64,000 nt of DNA from the NCBI RefSeq assembly GCF_014805685.1, contig NC_060890.1, forward strand, positions 18,332,000 through 18,395,999. The letters run 5' to 3'. Position numbers and translations under genes: made by a program. The notes beneath the pieces are model-generated. The model did not search any database, was not told where the DNA came from, and worked only from the letters and a program-made list of their open reading frames with translations. This document shows positions 49,284 through 61,516 of the stretch, one piece after another. Position 1 is the stretch's first letter, and every line of letters starts with the position of its first letter. This stretch comes from Silurus meridionalis. Lineage: Eukaryota > Chordata > Actinopteri > Siluriformes > Siluridae.

Positions 49284-52200
49284 CTGGAAAGAGTCGAGTG
49301 GAATATAAAAAAAGGAAAAGTACTTAAAACATTTTATTATACTGAGAACCAACTTGACCAGATAGCAACAAACTATATATAATTACCTTGATTTCCTGAG
49401 AGCGTCCTCATCTGGATCTTGCACTGTAAACAAACAAGGACAAATGAGCTTGCAAGCCTGAAATGATTCACTATATACAGTTATTGCATACATTCAGGCA
49501 GTGAGACACTCTGAGCAAAGTCAGTCGAAACTCACAGTATTCGGTCCCTGTGATGTGCGCGAGGATACGGAAAGACTTGGACTGCAGGTTAGCAGCACGG
49601 CGAGCCCATTCAGAAAGCTGATTCTCCTTATCCTCTGACTTTATCACAGCTTGGTATACTGGAGAGGCACTGTCCACCAGAGGATCTTTCACAGGGAGAG
49701 AACTGCTCCCCAAGAACAAACAGAGAAGGGAGGAAAAATAAAAAATAAAAATCAGATCCACACAAGCAAATTATTCATTCGTTTAAATTAAAATTGAATT
49801 ACAACCAAGGCCTGGTTTATAGTTCTGTACTGGTGCATGCTTGTGCATTTTTAACTGTCTTTTGCTTAATATGAGAGGATGTGTTTCCCAATTTGTGTAT
49901 TGAAAGTAAATTGGTATTCGTGAAAATCCTGCCATTTCAGAAAAACCTTCATATTCTACTTATGCTCCTGAGCGAATGTAAATTTCCACATACAAAGATG
50001 TAAATCTCAACCTAATTGACTTTAAATAATGTAATTTGCATAGATTACTGCAGTTTTACTGGATTTGAATGGATTATACCAGGAGTCTTCAGAGTTTTTC
50101 AGGTCAAGAACTCCTTAGTTGATAGAGACATTAGCAGGGAACCCCTGATACAAAATGCGTCAAACACATCATAAAACATCAAACAATATATTTATAGAAA
50201 CCAATCATATTACGCTAGTAATATTATGTTTAGAAAATTTGAACTATGTTGTTGTACATGCATCATTGTCTGTATATTTTCATATATTTTAAAAAAAAAT
50301 TGTTATTTATTTTCCTTTTACTATCAGGTGGACTATTATATATTTACATGAATTTTAGCTGTCATTTTAATAGAACTTAACATTAAATTTTACCGGCAGG
50401 TGAACAATTATACATTTACATTAACACCAGCTTTAAGTTTTAGAGAACTTTATTGTAATAATTATAATATATTTAGATTTTTTTTTAATCTTTGATGCTT
50501 TTACTCATGCTTATTTTTTTTTGTATATTATATATTACCTATTATTATGTGATTCAACATTTAATTAGCGGACCCCCTGCAGTACCGCCGCGGAGCCCCT
50601 AGGGGTCGCGGACCCCCGGTTGAACACCCATGGAGTATACTGTTGAGTCAAATGCTTTGACACTATTTAGATGAGACATTTAACAATTGCAAAAACAGCA
50701 TTTTGCATGATCACCTGGGTACAATTTCAGTCTTTTTTTCCTCATCTGTTTTAATGTCACACCATTTTTTTCTTTTCATCTCACTTATTTAACATTTATT
50801 CCAGGTTTTGTCGAATGTGTTTCTAGATTTAGACATTTTTCATGTGCTGTTTCATGTTCAATGCTTTTCTACCTTTCCTTTTTATCATTTAGTTGTTATT
50901 GCATGTTCCTAGTATTCTCAGTGTGTGACCATTAAAGGAGTTTGGTGGATGTTACTAAATGCAGATGAGTCAGTAATTTGTCTTGTGTGTGATACATATG
51001 CAAACAGTTCTAAAATATGCACAAATATAAAAAAAAAAGTCTTCAGTCTTTCCAAAAATTAAGGCCCAGTCATCATATTGTTTCATAAATGTTTAAAATA
51101 ATAATGGTCAAATTAATGTCATTGACACATGTGATAGTTGTTGTAAAGGCCAAACTCGCGTGTCTACAGTCCCTATCGTGACACATTAGATGTTACGTTA
51201 TATCAGTGCTCAGATGTACTCAGAAAATTCCTTAGTATTTATAGTCCAAAAGGAAGCCTGAACCCACTAAACCCAGACTGTAGACATTTCCTGCTTCGTT
51301 CATTATTCATGTGTGTATAAAAATGATAAAGGATATAACACAGAATTTGCAACCATATAGTTTAACTGATGACAGCACCCTTGGGATGAACACACTGCGT
51401 GTATGAGGTGAACTGTGACTACTCACCTCAGTGTAGATCCAGCATCTTCACCACTGATTATCACAGGATGACAACAGGAGGGATATGGGGCCATGGACAA
51501 AAAAGGTGGAGCATTGATGATTATAACATGAGGTTGGGTGGTGGTGGTTAGGTTGAATGGTTGATTGATGATTGGGTGAAAAGGAAAGGCAGGAAGACAA
51601 GAGATGAGGTACATACATCACGGTGTGACAGTCTGACACCTTATCCACTTATTACTTCTTGTATATACACAGATCAGACATAACATTATGACATAATTTG
51701 AGTTTGATAATATTTTGACGAGGGGTCTAGACAAGTGGGTCAGTGCAGCTCCAAAACTGCAGCTCTTGTGGCGTGTTTCTGGTCTGCAGTAGTCAGTAAC
51801 TATCAAAAGTGGTCCAAAGCTCACTGATGCATGTGGGGAGCGAAGGCTGACCCGTGTGGTCCGATCCAATAGAGCTCAACTTGCTCAACTTGCTGAAAAG
51901 TTTATGCTGTTAATGCTCGGATGGTAAGGAGTGTTTTAGCATTAAAAGGGTGACCAACACAATATTAGTCAGGTGGTAATGTTATGCCTCATTGGTGTAA
52001 ACACTCATATATTTAAAACTAAAAACGACCAATAACACCCCCTAGTGTACATATAAAAAAATAAAAAATAAACATTTTGTCTTTGTTCAATTTGCTAGGT
52101 TTAAAATAAAAAAAATAATTAGGCTTGACCATGAAACACAATTCAGATTCCACAAATATATTTTTTTATTTGGTGCTTATTATAATTGGTTGGTGTACTA

Positions 52201-52517
52201 ATATACTGACAAACTGATAAAACAATTTCAGAGCTATGGATTGAAAGTGCTACTGAGGAAACTTGCCTCATATCGCTGCCTCTTGCCTGAGCCTGGCCGG
52301 CGATGGCATCCATGATGGCATCCTGTGAGTACATGCTAATTGGAGTGTTGTACTGGGCATGGATGATAGTGGCTTTGCCTCCTGGGCCCTTCACCTCAAT
52401 AGGCTTGTGAGTGGACAGAGCAGAGTCCTTCAGTGCAATAGCGTTGAAGCTTGGAACATACTCTTGGCTGTGAGAGAAAATATATACAATTTTAGGTGTA
52501 GAGAGCATATATTATCC

Positions 52518-52565
<48 letters not shown>

Positions 52566-52611
52566 GTCTTTAAGCATTAAAATCATCATGTGAATTAGCA
52601 AACTCACACAC

Positions 52612-52656
<45 letters not shown>

Positions 52657-55600
52657 AGTAAAATTTCAAACAATTAGAAAAGATATACAGAATTTATTGT
52701 GAATTTCAGATCTCACAGTAGTTTAACTTTATAGTAGAGCCATATGCACTTTATACACTCAATGTACAATTTATAAGGAACACCTGTATACCTACTCAAT
52801 TATGCGATTATCAAATCAGCTAATCATGTGTCGGCAGTGCAATACTTAAAACCATGCGCATGCAGGTCGCTGATGTTCACTATCAAAGTAAGGAAGAAGT
52901 GCAATCTTTGTGATTTTGACCATGGCATGATTGTTGTTGACAGACAGCTTGATTTTAGTCCCGTTGACAGGACTGGTTGAAGCTGAGAGAAGGCTACTGT
53001 AACTCAGAATGCATCAATCTTTAAAGCATATGGGCTACAACAGCAGCTGACCAAATCCGATTCCACTTCTGTCTGAGGCTGGGCAGTTGAACACCGGAAA
53101 AAACATTGATTGGTCTGATCTTTCTCAATTTCTGCTGAGGCAAATAATTATCATAATTTGGTGCCAAAAGTATGAATTCATGGAACCAACCTGACTTGTG
53201 TTAGCAGTCCAGGCTGGTGGAGATGCTGTAACGGTATGGGGAATGATTTCTTGGCAAACTTGATCTCAATCACTAATACCAAACAATGTGCATTCATTCA
53301 TGGCCACAAGCTGCACAATAATGCACCATGACACAAAGCAAAATGGTTTCATGAACATGACAATGAGTTTAGAAGAACTGAAGCTGTTTTGAGAACAAAG
53401 GAAAGTCCTACCCAGGATAGTGTTCTTAATAATGTACTTGTTGCTTAAGGGTTTGATATAAAACCTGCCACATAACTCGTCCAATCTTCCCTCTCAATTC
53501 GTCTGCATTTAGACTTCTTATGAGAGATTTACCTGATTTTTTGTGATTAAAGTAAATATCAGGCAATGTAGAGTCAAAATGTTAAAGAAGCATGCTTGTG
53601 AACACTCAATCACACACACACACAAATTCTGCATTCAGGAATTTTACTGACTTGGCAGCTGTGTTGGCAATGACCTGGAGAAAGGTGTAAAAAAAAGACA
53701 TGGATAGAGAGAAAAGGAGGAATCAGTCTTAGCTTTGCTGTAAAAGTAAAGCTACATAATATAATCTAATGCCCTCTAGAGTAAAAAATTCACAGAGCAC
53801 TGAAGAAATGTTAATCCATTTTTTTTCCAGGAACTAGTGCAACAGTAATCTGACCACACTTGCCAACCCATATGTATTCAAACATTCTTTCCCTGGTCAC
53901 TTGATGAATATATTGGTTATTATTGGTGTATGTGTCTCATATGAGTGACATTCCAGTTTGCTAATGGGTACAGAATGATTGACTGCAACAGAAGTTCCCG
54001 CAACAAAGCCAGAGAACAGGAACACTGAGATCTAAGCCTTCTGAGAATAACAAGTCAGGTTACATATACGTATTCATATATTCAAATCCTATACAGGATT
54101 GTGACCACAAAAACATACATATGGCATGTAAATGAAAAGGATAATACCAGTAATATCATAATGCTTTATCAGTATTCAGTGCATTATGTGAAGTAAATTA
54201 TGAGCTTGAGCCAAAGTATATAAATAAACCTGCGATTTAAAAAGAACAATGTAAAATGGGTATGTAATGTTGCTGTAAGATTTCCAGTTGTGTTCCCTGC
54301 AAATAAACACATATACATGATAGAATAAGAGCTGGTATTTGGAATAGAGTGTTACAGAAGCTGTGGTACTCTGGGTTCATTGAAAAAGCTTGTCTGTAGT
54401 TCCACACCTCTATAAATTAATGATGAGAACATCCCTCATGGCTCAGGGCTCACCTTTATGACAGGCCTGGGACACAACACATGCATGTTCTGGGCCCATC
54501 CAGAATTAGAAAAAACCTTTGCACAAATTACAAAGGGGAGAGACATTTGTATCTGAAAATAGACATCTGCTTCTGTGTTTGTGAGACCTTTGTCAGCTGC
54601 ACATATCTGCACCTATTGCACATCATTACAAAAGCAAATTAAAATTGAAAGACATAGTTTGTAGATGGAGAAACAGATCTACCAGGATTTGTTCAGAATC
54701 CAGTCACGAGGAAAATAAAGAGGACCAGCTGGGCAAAAAAAAAGGCTTGTGAGATCACTTGCAAATGTACCAAAGCAATTACCAGAATGTTCTGAGTATT
54801 GCTTTTCAAAAAGCCACCCAGCCACCTCCCCAGTGCTGTGCTTTTAGAATGTTATCAAATGTAATAAGGTTAATTAAGGCCAGTGGTGTTGGTTGAGGAA
54901 ATATAACCAGTCGTCTTGCGGGGTTGTAACTTTAACTACCCCTGGAATGGCGTTCCATTAAAGGCACCATACTGCATAGCCATGCACTGCAAAGCACAGG
55001 CTCGACAGGGCAGTTACACCTCTGGCTAAGGGTTATTTTTGTCCCATAGTCTGTAAAAAACACGTATGCAGAGACAGGTGTTATATTTGTCAACATATTT
55101 GTCTTCCTTTTTTCAGAGCAGACCGGAGAGTTATGAGTTTCTTTCATGATTAATGCATTACTAAGAAGTATGTAGTGAGAGTAACACGAACTAAAAAGAA
55201 GATGTGACTAAAGTAAATAAATGACTAAACAACTGACAAAAGTAACTGGACAGAAAGTTCTGCATAGACCTGCGTAGCATAGATTTGTATTTTTATTTAG
55301 TATTTTGGTGCTAGGAGTAATTAATATTACCTTCTGGTGAGGAATAACTGGCATGGGTGAGTCCATTCTTGGCGTAGCTGTGGGCACAGGGGCTGGACGT
55401 CTTGACCTAATTGAGCCAAAACAATTAATTTCATTATTAACAAAAAGCCAAGACTTAAGAAATAAAACACAAATGATTGTGCCTCTCTCTGTCTCTTTTT
55501 TTTTTTACAGTTAAATAAAACACAGCTTATTAAACCAAGAAACTGCAAAATCCTTTCTATAATACTTTCTATGAAGTCTTCATAATGCATCCCAGTTGAC

Positions 55601-58600
55601 CAATGGTTTTTATAGCAAACACATCAAACTGCGAGTAAAAAGGTGGATATAGCTTAAATAGTGGTTGATCAAAGTCATTCTCTGTGTTTGCACATTTATA
55701 TAGATAGATTGAATGTTAAAGGTACGAGCCTCCACCATGTAACCTTGAACACACAAAGCAATACGGACATCAGTCTTACATAAGCTTATGTATAGTCTGT
55801 GACACAAACAGGCAATTTCATGGATAACAGCTTCACAGATAACCGTCTACTTAAATTTTTAGTCTGCCGAGGCAGTGATTGCTTTTTTTTATAGATTTCC
55901 TTTCTGGAGGTGGTCCTGATTGTAGGCCTTAGTGTGGAATGGAGCTGTTGCGATTGTTGTGCTATTGTAAGTGTGTAGGTCAAGAGCTTCATGGTAAAGG
56001 TTCTTTATTAACACATTTTAACATTCACAATAGCATTGCGACCTTTATTTTGCCCTTTCTCCTAACATAATCAGATCAGAGGTCAGTTCAGATTTAGTTT
56101 TGCCTCGCCTGGCTCTTATTGATCTGTCATTTGCTGCTCTTTTGAAAGTAGGAGGTCAGACTGATAAGCCGATGCCTGGATGGATTTTGTTTCACATCTT
56201 ATTGGGTGTAATGTGTATTTTGTAATATTGTGTTGTAGAAAATTTTGTATTAGTTGTAATCCATCGCAATGAAAAAGAAATAAACTAACAACTCTACCAT
56301 ATCCGTCTCTTACATAAGAAGTAGGCAGACTGTATTTGTGCATAACGTACAGGTTTTTTTTAAAATTCATTTCTCTACAAGAGTCCTGAAATGCCTCAGG
56401 ACAGCATTGTCCCTATTTGTCTTGTCAAAATGCAATAAACCTGAGCTTGCATCATTAAAATGTCTATCAAGAGTTTTCATGGTATAATGTGAACGCATTA
56501 GATTTATGAAAATCCTTATAGTCATGTTCTGGCTCGTTGTCTATGTCCTTAAGGTCAGTTGTAATGTTTGTAAATTCAGAACATGCTCTCAACAAAATAA
56601 TATGTTTGCAGAAGAGAAAAAATGGGAGAACATTAAGAAAGTGGGCTGGATTATTGTCACTTATGAAAGAGAGGAAGGACATTTTGGGTTAATTCCTATT
56701 AAAAATGCTACCTGCACTTTAACACATCTCTTTTTTTCAAAATGTTATACAATGACAAGATTTCCATCAAGAAGGAATACTCAGCAAAAATATTTAGAGA
56801 ATATTACCACTGGTATTCAAACAAGCATTTCGTTCTACTTTAGCACAGACGGTTGCATCGTCAAGCTTAATCTTCACTGTTGAAAACTGATTGTATCCTT
56901 ATTTAAAAAAAAACTGAAAAGGCTGCATTTTTGTAATTATACCCAGTTGACTGGAAGCATTTGTGCTTTTCTTCATTTCTGGAATGTGCCAGGTCATCTG
57001 TGCCTGTGTTTGTTTCCTAGATGGGAGGTGTTTAATTGCAGCAATTGTAATACTTGCATCCACTCAGCAGAACAAAGTAATCAAAATAAAGGTGGATATG
57101 ATGGATTACTGGTGTCCCTGTTTAACATGTACTCAATTGAAAAGAAGGAGGTGTGTGCATGTGTGTGTGTGTGAATAGTTACTTTTGCATGCTGAGGCTC
57201 AATTTGTTAGTTGCTATTTTGATCTTGTTCTGGGCCTCCAGGTGGGTCATGCCTTCAGTGCTGACCCCATCGATGGCTGTGATGATGTCACCTTGGGCCA
57301 GGTTTCCATTAGCTGCCTTGCTGCCCGGTGTAATCTGTGAACAAGCACATAGTGTCACATTCAATCTGTAATATTTCCAACGTGGGTCTGAGTGCAAGGA
57401 AGCCTGTTCCCATTTCAATACCGATGACATGTCTATTTTTTTTATATATATTTTTTTATATGATTTGGCATTTTTTACATGCTTTCTGTAATCATTTTCA
57501 AATGTTCACTCTCTGTTAAAGACTGAAACACCATCCTGCTGTGACATGGTAGCTTGGCTTACAAGCAGCTCATTAAAGTGTTAAAAATAAAGAGTGCTGT
57601 TTAGTGCACCCTGCTACCTCCATTCGAGCCTGCGCAGTGTTCCTGTAGTCTTCCACCTGCTGCTGCTACTCAACACACACTCTGAGGTAACCCAGTTGCC
57701 AGCAATCACCCAAAATTGATAAAAGATTTCCTGACTAAAAACTTATCCTTTATTATTACATGTGCTTTTGGTACACAAGAATCGAGTGATTTATTGGTAG
57801 ATCTTCAACACTATTAAAAAAGAATGCCCTACTTCTAAAAAATTACGTCCAGTATATTTACAATGTGCAGGATCATTTATCAATGGGTTTACCACAGCTG
57901 CAACCTGTTAAACCAATCCTTCTTTAAATCATTGTGCTTACTGCCTCTAACCTGCAAGCCATTTGAAAGGTCTAAGACATTATTATTATTTTTTGGAACA
58001 AATAACATAGCAAAGATTAATGATGGGCATTGTCCAAAATTCCCCCACGGTGCTTGCTGCAAGATACATAAATATTATTTTCAGCATAAAAGCCAAAGCT
58101 ACACAGCTCATAGCTAATTAGTAGAAATCCTCTTTAGAGATGCTCCTTATTGGACTGAGTAGAACTCTGTTACCAAACAGCATATTTCACAGATGCTCAA
58201 TTATGCTGTTATGTTCCAAAAAACATTACTGAACAGTGTTTGCGGTGTGGCATTATTCTGATAAAAGAGGCTACTGCTATTAGAGAATACCTTTGCATGG
58301 AGGAGGTGTACTTGGTCTGCAACAGTGTTTAGGTGGGTGGCATGTGTCAATTTGTGTCAACACTGCCTTCACCAGCTTGCCCTTTTTCAACTGAGCATCC
58401 TGGTACCAACACTTCTCCAGGTCAGGAATGTTTGATATTAATTAAAACATGAGTCATTAAAACAGACCACATTCATCCACTGGTCCATGGTCCAGTTTTG
58501 TCCACTGTCCCATTGTAGGTACTTTCAGTAGTGGAAAGGGGTAAACATGTCGCTACAAAGCAGCACTCTCAAACTTTTCAGTCATAGCCAGCTGTGTCTT

Positions 58601-61516
58601 AATAATTCTTCTGTGGGTCTGGAACAAATAGGTTATCTTTTGCTCCCCATGCACATCAGAGTCTTGGGTACACATGACCCTATTGCCAGTTCACTGGTTG
58701 TCCTTCCTTGGATCACTTTTGATAGATAATCACCACTGCATCCCAGGAAATACCCACAGGACCTTTCATTTTGGAGATGCTCTGACAAAGTTGCCATGCT
58801 TTCCCAATTCAACTCTTGTTAAAGCTGCACAGACTCTGTTTTCAACACCTTTCTGTACATAGCTGCCTCATATTACACCAAAGGTTTTATTGTAATAATA
58901 TAATCAATGTTATTTGTGTTTCCTTACAGTGATTTTAATGTTATGCTTATCGAGGTAGACAATAGTGTGTATGGGAGAAAAATGATTTAATAATAATTCT
59001 TTTTGGTCTTAGAAATGTCAAGTGATTATGTTTCTTCAAAGCAATTTAAGAAATGACAACGATAAAAAAATGTGACAATGAAAATCCTGTAAAATGCACA
59101 TACTCCTCTAAGAACTTTTTATTTAACAATTTGTAAGATTTACAAGAATTCTTGGCACTTTTTAATTAAAGGTGGATACCAGAACAACTAAAACATAGTC
59201 AGAAACAGACAGCAGATACTTCTAATATTTCAGAATTTTAATTCACCACTGAAAATGTATTTGCCAGCAAATCCGGCATGTTTTTTTCTGTTATGAAAAT
59301 TTCTGACCTAAACACCTGAAAGGCCTCATATTTTGGATAATCTTTTCATATACACTTTTTATATGCCCACATATAAAAATAACTTGCCGATCCATAGTCT
59401 GCCTGGAACCAGAGTTCAGGAAAAAGAAATTGTGCAAAAAAAAAAAAGATCAGTCTCAGGTTTCATTATTGTACATAACAGGCAAAAGACTTTGTGACTG
59501 CAGAGAACAAACCAGAGTCAATGAAACTTTTGGCAATATTACAATAAATGTTTAGCACATTTAAAAACTACAAGGAAAACCCAAACAGAACCTCTTGCGG
59601 AACATGTTTAAGGTTGGACAATAATGCATTTATTAGCAACAGGCAATTAAAATCTGTGCTGCCATCATGTTTATTTTCTCCAATCTCTATCTGACTAAAA
59701 TTTCATGATAGCTTATACGTTGTATGATGTGTCATACTGGAAATAAACAAATATATGAACATGTATCAGGTTTGTATTCTCGACAGAAATTGTCATTAGC
59801 AATCTTATGCAAGCCTCAGCCCATGTGTAGTACAGCAGGTGGAAATCCGAGTGTGTAGCATGTGCAATAGGTATAAGTGTCAATGTACACCTCCATTGAA
59901 TATACATTTCAAAAGTAATTAGGATGAACCTATTTACCTTACAATATAAAACCTCCGAGATACAGCTCCTCTTAAAGCAGGCCAATGGATTTGCCTACAC
60001 TTACTGACAAACCAGCAATTGTGTTTTCCAGATTATGTAAGTAGCATTCAATAGATTTCCCTTAAAACTGTGTTTTTAAGCCCAAAACTGCATTATAATA
60101 TCTATTATAGATGTTTAAAGCTTAATGAAAAAAGTTTGGGCAGTAGTCAGTTAAAGTTACACACCATTCCTAAGGGCAAGGATGCAGTTACATCATGGTA
60201 TATTAATAGTAGCTTATGCTTTATTACTTTTGTACTTTTGTACACTAGCTTTGCTTCAGACAAATTGGGACAAGGAATATATTTTAAAAATACTTTGTTT
60301 TCAGGCATGCTCTCAAAAGTAGCATGTGAAAAGAAAAAAAGCCTATAAATCCAATAGTAAAATAAAGTCAAGTCTATTTCTTTAGAGCTTTTTCACAATA
60401 GACATTGTCTTAAAGCAGCTTTACAGAATTTAAGAAGTAGGAGGATTAGGAGGAGAAACACACCGCACAGCTCCTGCTCAATTAAATGACGTAGAGTGGC
60501 ATTGTTAAGCACGTACACAGTTCAGAATGTCTTTCATGACATGTGTCCTTTTCACACTAGCACTTAGCGATTACACCAGCTCACCTCCCTTAATATACTT
60601 CATTTCTTCCCCATGTCGGTGCCATGAAACCACACATTCCTGCATGCTAAAAAAAGACAGAAGCTATTTAAGCGGTTACTAACCCTGATTTAAAACAAGC
60701 TCTGTCGTGTTTCATTAACAAGGTCTAAATTGTCTTTCTGTGAAACATATTATAGTTCACAGAAGGCTCTCCGAGCAGCAGAAGGAAAATTTACGTCTAT
60801 CTAACTAACATAAATATGGCGTTGGGAGTTTGGTGTTGCCAAGACAATTTTTTTTCTTTGTGCTGTTAGTGTCATACAGGATTATACAAGATTATAAAAC
60901 TTCTCATGACAATTAAGCCAATTTTTCTGTCTGTTGGCAGTTGAAGAGAGCATGTTTCATTTTGCCACACAAGCTGATGAAACACAAGGCCCTAATGGAT
61001 GACATAAGCATGAAACCGAATGCAATGTTTGACCAAAAGGTTTATATCGAAGCTTCAATGCTCTTCTCAGCTAGCCAAAGCTACATTTGCACATGCCCAT
61101 TTTGTCAGCCACACCTGACCTATTCATAGAGCTTTAACTCAGTGGTGCTTCTTACCGCTCTTAGACCCTACACTGGATACATAATGTCAGTAAGGCATAA
61201 CAGCTGTACTGCATAGTTATGTAATCCTGTCTGATGTGTATGTAGCACATTTGTGCTTTCATATTATATTCTGTAAAACATGAAATACTAAATGTGGTAT
61301 TTTGACATCAAGATGTGACAAAAATGTGGTTCAGTTTTTTTTATGCCAATTAGAATGGCAGGTTAATAAAGAGATCATTAAAATATATATGTATGTAAAA
61401 AAGATTAAATCCAGTCTTACCCTTGAGATTGTAAGAGGCATGTTGAAGTCTTTGCCCCCCTGCAGTCTAAAGCCCCATGGTGCAGGTCCAGCCAGAGTTA
61501 TTGTGTAATTGCTCAT
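49187..61516 (-). CDS. ldb3: LIM domain binding 3 (ZASP/Cypher), short PDZ-ZM form, 8 coding exons, 283 aa
   Basis: Exons in transcript order: 61516-61421, 57334-57183, 55406-55331, 53674-53652, 52467-52267, 49705-49536, 49423-49387, 49283-49187; 852 nt, phases close. Z-disc protein of striated muscle whose PDZ domain binds alpha-actinin-2. Parts seen: PDZ ([20 protein letters not shown] with the PWGF ligand loop, residues 1 to about 83), proline-rich linker, ZM (Zasp-like) motif region 109-182 ([35 protein letters not shown]), [12 protein letters not shown] and [16 protein letters not shown], then the short-isoform tail [20 protein letters not shown]. Human short ZASP ends the same way. No LIM domains are found downstream. 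Adjacent to bmpr1a as in human. Confidence 0.93.
49387..49423 (-). CDS. ldb3: ldb3 exon 7 (37-nt microexon)
   Basis: 37 nt, acceptor TTTACAG|TGC, donor ATCAAG|GTAATT. Encodes [12 protein letters not shown] (human MQDPDEEALRRS). Phase 1 in, phase 2 out. Confidence 0.93.
49536..49705 (-). CDS. ldb3: ldb3 exon 6
   Basis: 170 nt, donor GAATACT|GTGAGT. Encodes [20 protein letters not shown] and [13 protein letters not shown], matching human [20 protein letters not shown]. Its acceptor is GGGGAGCAG, a tandem NAGNAG: exon may start at 49705 or 49702, adding or dropping one serine. Confidence 0.95.
50078..50632. mobile_element. DNA-transposon-like element with GACCCC-rich ends
   Basis: Starts CCAGGAGTCTTCAGAGTTTT and ends with CGGACCCCCTGCAGTACCGC and GGGGTCGCGGACCCCCGG, ends known to me from common fish hAT-type repeats. 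Interior is AT-rich and non-coding. Confidence 0.5.
51427..51453 (-). CDS. ldb3: possible ldb3 27-nt cassette microexon
   Basis: On the minus strand an acceptor (pyrimidine-rich tract, AATCAG|T) and a strong donor (ACTGAG|GTGAGT) enclose exactly 27 nt, phase 2 at both ends, encoding SGEDAGSTL between exons 5 and 6. It would add 9 residues without a shift. No known homologue in ldb3 that I can name. Confidence 0.35.
51664..51999. mobile_element. MITE derived from a Tc1-like fish element
   Basis: Ends ACACAGATCAGACATAACAT and (minus) TACACCAATGAGGCATAACA are similar inverted termini. Interior matches, on minus, part of the decayed element at 58.1-58.9 kb (for example TTGGATCGGACCACACGG), with most of the transposase deleted. 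Confidence 0.6.
52267..52467 (-). CDS. ldb3: ldb3 exon 5 (ZM motif)
   Basis: 201 nt, acceptor CTCACAG|C. Encodes [40 protein letters not shown] and [20 protein letters not shown], nearly identical to human. Donor is GC-type (GATATGAG|GCAAGT); using GT further on would break phase with exon 6. Confidence 0.95.
52518..52565. repeat. (TTA)n microsatellite
   Basis: About 15 trinucleotide units, close to the upstream edge of ldb3 exon 5; a second TTA array is at 52615-52655. Confidence 0.93.
52615..52655. repeat. (TTA)n microsatellite
   Basis: About 13 trinucleotide units, in ldb3 intron 4. Confidence 0.93.
52754..53450 (+). mobile_element. internally deleted Tc1-like transposon, plus strand
   Basis: Same family as 6151-7243 but opposite strand: starts TACACTCAATGTACAATTTA, contains the fragments GGGCTACAACAGCAGCTGAC and TTCATGAACATGACAATGAG, and ends near GTTCTTAATAATGTACTTGT. 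About 0.7 kb, frames broken by stops. Confidence 0.7.
53652..53674 (-). CDS. ldb3: ldb3 exon 4 (23-nt microexon)
   Basis: 23 nt between acceptor TTTCTCCAG and donor GCCAA|GTCAGT, encoding VIANTAA plus two bases. With exon 5 it restores [15 protein letters not shown], the same length as human VIANSPANADYQERFNPSALKD, which strongly supports this small exon. Confidence 0.85.
53675..55330 (-). other. ldb3: ldb3 intron 3
   Basis: 1.7 kb, AT-rich; no gene or repeat family recognised. Other ldb3 isoform exons (proline/serine-rich skeletal forms) were not identified. Confidence 0.5.
55331..55406 (-). CDS. ldb3: ldb3 exon 3 (proline-rich linker)
   Basis: 76 nt, acceptor AATTAG|G, donor CAGAAG|GTAATA. 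Encodes [20 protein letters not shown] then IPHQK, matching human SKRPIPIS..PLPVIPHQK. Confidence 0.93.
55407..57182 (-). other. ldb3: ldb3 intron 2
   Basis: 1.8 kb. AT-rich, with a short CA array on the gene strand right after the exon 2 donor (57157-57173). No other exon seen. A 125-codon plus-strand frame (56506-56883) has no recognisable family. Confidence 0.5.
57183..57334 (-). CDS. ldb3: ldb3 exon 2 (PDZ second half)
   Basis: 152 nt, acceptor GTTCACAG|ATT, donor CAAAA|GTAACT. Encodes [39 protein letters not shown] and LSLSMQK, closing the PDZ fold. Confidence 0.96.
58130..58860 (-). mobile_element. decayed Tc1-like transposon (second family)
   Basis: Carries, in plus orientation, anti-sense transposase stretches such as GATAAAAGAGGCTACTGCTA, CTTGGTCTGCAACAGTGTTT and CCTTCCTTGGATCACTTTTG, in the order seen in a common fish Tc1-type element. 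Short frames only; ends not clearly found. Confidence 0.6.
60362..60440 (-). mobile_element. dispersed fish repeat tail, reverse orientation
   Basis: AGTCAAGTCTATTTCTTTAG followed by TTTTTCACAATAGACATTGT is the reverse complement of the repeat tail at 46190-46297, diverged. Confidence 0.5.
61421..61516 (-). CDS. ldb3: ldb3 exon 1 (start codon, PDZ first half)
   Basis: 96 nt from ATG at 61516; donor CTCAAGG|GTAAGA. Encodes [20 protein letters not shown] then [12 protein letters not shown], matching human [20 protein letters not shown]. The leader continues upstream; a possible acceptor (CTGCAG) lies near 61593-61596. Confidence 0.95.

Larger units (their letters stand above)
49706..52266 (-). 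other. ldb3: ldb3 intron 5
   Basis: 2.6 kb. Contains a repeat of about 550 bp (50078-50632), a possible cassette microexon (51427-51453) and a short Tc1-type MITE (51664-51999). Confidence 0.65.
57335..61420 (-). other. ldb3: ldb3 intron 1
   Basis: 4.1 kb. Carries a decayed Tc1-like element (58130-58860) and a dispersed repeat (60362-60440). No additional exon recognised. Confidence 0.6.

Noticed and set aside
56506..56883. 125-codon plus-strand open frame in ldb3 intron 2
   Set aside because: AT-rich composition, no family resemblance, no flanking splice or promoter signals.
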